Assembly: GCA_021767885.1 (NCBI GenBank)
Contig: JAASSM010000123.1
Span: 1 to 6,212, forward strand
Length of the DNA stretch: 6,212 nt
Direction of reading: 5' to 3'
Source of the DNA: a bacterium
GTDB lineage: Bacteria; Krumholzibacteriota; Krumholzibacteria; LZORAL124-64-63
The first letter of the stretch is position 1. Every line of letters begins with the position of its first letter. The translations under genes were made by a program, and so were the position numbers. Below are positions 4,522 through 6,212 of this stretch, one piece after another. The notes under the pieces are model-generated. The model was given only the letters and a program-made list of their open reading frames with translations, did not search any database and had not been told where the DNA came from.

Positions 4522-6198
4522 ATGGCGGTCGTCAAGACCAGACGGCTCGGCGAGATCCTCGTCGAGGCCGGCATCGTCACCCCCGAGAAGCTGGACCTCG
4601 CCCTGCGCGAGCAGCGCCAGACCGGCGAGAAGCTGGGCGTGGCGCTGCAGCGGCTGGGCATCTGCTCCGAGCAGGAGATCGGCAAGGTGCTGGCCAGCCA
4701 GGCCGGCGTGCCGGTGGTGGACCTCGGCGAGGTCGCCATCGATCCCGAGGCCGTCGGGATGGTGGACCGCCAGTTCGCCGAGCAGCGATCGCTGCTGCCG
4801 TTGCGCGCGCGGGGGAGCACGCTGCGCGTGGCCATGGGCAACCCCATGGACCTGGCCACCATCGACGAGCTCACCCGCCAGACCGGCAAGTACATCGAGG
4901 TGGTGCACGCCCCGGCCAGCGAGATCGCCGACGCCCTGGTGCGCACCCTGGGGGCGGGCGAGGCGGCCGGCAGCGAGATTCCCGGCCTGATCGAGGCGGC
5001 CCAGCGCGCGCTGGCCAGCGGCGTCAAGCTGGGCGAGGGCGATTCGCCCTTCGTCCGCCTGGTGGACCGCATGCTGGGCGCCGGCGTGCAGATGGGCGCC
5101 ACCGACATCCACGTCGAGCCCGAGGAGAAGGTGCTCCGCTGCCGCTACCGCGTCGATGGCCGCCTGGCGCAGGGCGCCATCCTGCCGCTGGAACTGCAGA
5201 GCATCGTGCTGACGCGGCTGAAGATCATGGCGGAGCTGAACATCTCCGAGAACCGCGTGCCCCAGGACGGCCGCATCCTCTTCGACGCCGGCGGCCGCGC
5301 CGTCGACCTGCGCGTCTCCACCTTCCCCACCGTCCACGGCGAGGGCATCGTCTGCCGCATCCTGGACAAGGAGAACCTCATCGTGGGCCTCGACCGGCTG
5401 GGCATGCCGGAGGCCATCGTCTCGTCCTTCCGGCGTGACATCACCCGTCCGCACGGCATCATCCTGGTGACCGGACCGACGGGCTCGGGCAAGACCACCA
5501 CGCTCTACTCCGCGCTCACCTTCCTCAACCGTCCCGACACCAAGATCATCACCCTCGAGGACCCGGTGGAGTACGAGCTGCCGGTGATCAACCAGGCCCA
5601 GATCAACACGGCCAAGGGCTTCACGTTCGCCATGGGCCTGCGCGCCATCCTGCGCCAGGATCCCGACATCATCCTGGTGGGCGAGATCCGCGACACCGAG
5701 ACCGCCCAGCTGGCCATCCGTGCCGCCCTGACCGGCCATCTGGTCTTCAGCACCCTGCACACCAACAGCGCCGCCGGCGCCATCCCGCGCCTGCTGGACA
5801 TGGGCATCGAGCCGTTCCTGCTCTCGGCCACGCTGGTCTCGGTGCTGGCCCAGCGGCTGGTGCGGACGGTCTGCCCCGATTGCGGCGCGCCGGCCGAGCC
5901 CTCGGCCGAGGATGCCGAGCTGCTCGGCCTGACCGCGGACGACCTCGCCGCCGCCGATCTCCGCGTCGGACGCGGCTGCCCCATGTGCCACGACAGCGGC
6001 TACCGCGGCCGTCTGGCGGTGTTCGAGTACCTGCGGCTCGACGCCCAGCTGCGTCGCATGGTGACCGACGGGGCGGACGCCGGCGACCTCGAGGCCGCCG
6101 CCCGGGCCGCCGGGCAGGGCGGTCTGCGGGACGACGCCCTGGCCAAGCTGCGTGCCGGCCGCACCACCTGCGCCGAGGTCCTGAGGGTGGTGGCATGA
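4522..6198 (+). CDS. GspE/PilB-family type II secretion / type IV pilus assembly ATPase with c-di-GMP-binding N-domain
   Basis: This is a hexameric cytoplasmic ATPase that powers pilin or pseudopilin assembly at the inner membrane; 558 residues is normal for the family. The N-terminal MshEN-type domain holds two 24-residue c-di-GMP motifs, 8-31 and 37-60, joined by five residues. The ATPase core shows Walker A GPTGSGKTT (318-326), the Asp box around ITLEDPVEYE (343-352), Walker B DPDIILVGEIRD (380-391) and the His box TGHLVFSTLHTN (404-415). A tetracysteine zinc site follows: C451, C454, C486, C489. Disruption is unlikely since every core motif is intact. The ATG has AGGGAG five bases upstream. 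The frame is open further upstream, but family similarity begins at the chosen start. The stop overlaps the next start by four bases (ATGA), implying translational coupling in a pilus or secretion operon. GspE and PilB cannot be told apart here; an immediate F-type neighbour fits a GspE-GspF or PilB-PilC pair. Confidence 0.96.
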   Translation: MAVVKTRRLGEILVEAGIVTPEKLDLALREQRQTGEKLGVALQRLGICSEQEIGKVLASQAGVPVVDLGEVAIDPEAVGMVDRQFAEQRSLLPLRARGSTLRVAMGNPMDLATIDELTRQTGKYIEVVHAPASEIADALVRTLGAGEAAGSEIPGLIEAAQRALASGVKLGEGDSPFVRLVDRMLGAGVQMGATDIHVEPEEKVLRCRYRVDGRLAQGAILPLELQSIVLTRLKIMAELNISENRVPQDGRILFDAGGRAVDLRVSTFPTVHGEGIVCRILDKENLIVGLDRLGMPEAIVSSFRRDITRPHGIILVTGPTGSGKTTTLYSALTFLNRPDTKIITLEDPVEYELPVINQAQINTAKGFTFAMGLRAILRQDPDIILVGEIRDTETAQLAIRAALTGHLVFSTLHTNSAAGAIPRLLDMGIEPFLLSATLVSVLAQRLVRTVCPDCGAPAEPSAEDAELLGLTADDLAAADLRVGRGCPMCHDSGYRGRLAVFEYLRLDAQLRRMVTDGADAGDLEAAARAAGQGGLRDDALAKLRAGRTTCAEVLRVVA

Positions 6199-6212
6199 GG
6201 GAGTACCGCTAC
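6195..6212 (+). CDS. Start of probable GspF/PilC inner-membrane platform protein (3' end outside window)
   Basis: An ATG at 6195 overlaps the ATPase stop in the ATGA arrangement and opens six codons, M-R-E-Y-R-Y, before the window ends. GspF and PilC proteins commonly begin with a short stretch of the type MPxFxYxA, and this gene usually follows the E/B ATPase, so the identity is inferred from position and a few residues. If correct, it is the polytopic membrane protein on which the ATPase acts. GGTGG at 6187-6191, within the end of the ATPase gene, is only a weak ribosome binding site, consistent with coupling to the upstream gene. Confidence 0.5.

Overview
This is a high-GC bacterial window (roughly 70% GC by eye). 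It holds five protein genes plus the first six codons of a sixth. The gene set points to a Gram-negative (diderm) bacterium: a GspE/PilB-type secretion or pilus ATPase and a GnnA-like sugar dehydrogenase of the kind linked to lipid A. The mix of families and the GC level would fit a high-GC, poorly cultured diderm lineage (for example an FCB-group or deltaproteobacteria-like phylum). The phylum is inference and cannot be fixed from this window.

Layout from left to right. (1) Positions 3-545, plus strand: the 3' nine-tenths of pdxT, the glutaminase subunit of pyridoxal-phosphate synthase, cut by the window edge. (2) 546-647: a convergent intergenic gap with a strong GC hairpin and a short 9-bp tandem repeat. 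(3) 648-1646, minus: lplA, lipoate-protein ligase. (4) 1647-1870: a structured gap with a perfect 13-bp hairpin and eight copies of a G-rich 9-bp unit. (5) 1871-2881, minus: a Gfo/Idh/MocA oxidoreductase resembling UDP-GlcNAc 3-dehydrogenase. (6) 2882-3193: the divergent intergenic region. It is dominated by a 136-bp stretch bounded by perfect 22-bp inverted repeats, which looks like a small non-autonomous mobile element, and it also holds a candidate promoter for the next gene. (7) 3194-4312, plus: a KamA-family radical SAM protein of unknown substrate. (8) 4313-4521: a leader with three hairpins. (9) 4522-6198, plus: a GspE/PilB ATPase with two tandem c-di-GMP-binding motifs. It overlaps by four bases the start of a probable GspF/PilC gene that runs out of the window.

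The genes do not form one pathway. PdxT makes PLP, and the KamA-like protein keeps the lysine that would bind PLP, but this is only a loose link. The ATPase and the gene after it start a pilus or secretion operon. No large undescribed system is visible. The points most worth following are the 136-bp inverted-repeat element, the G-rich minisatellite upstream of lplA, and the KamA-family enzyme with altered substrate-binding positions.
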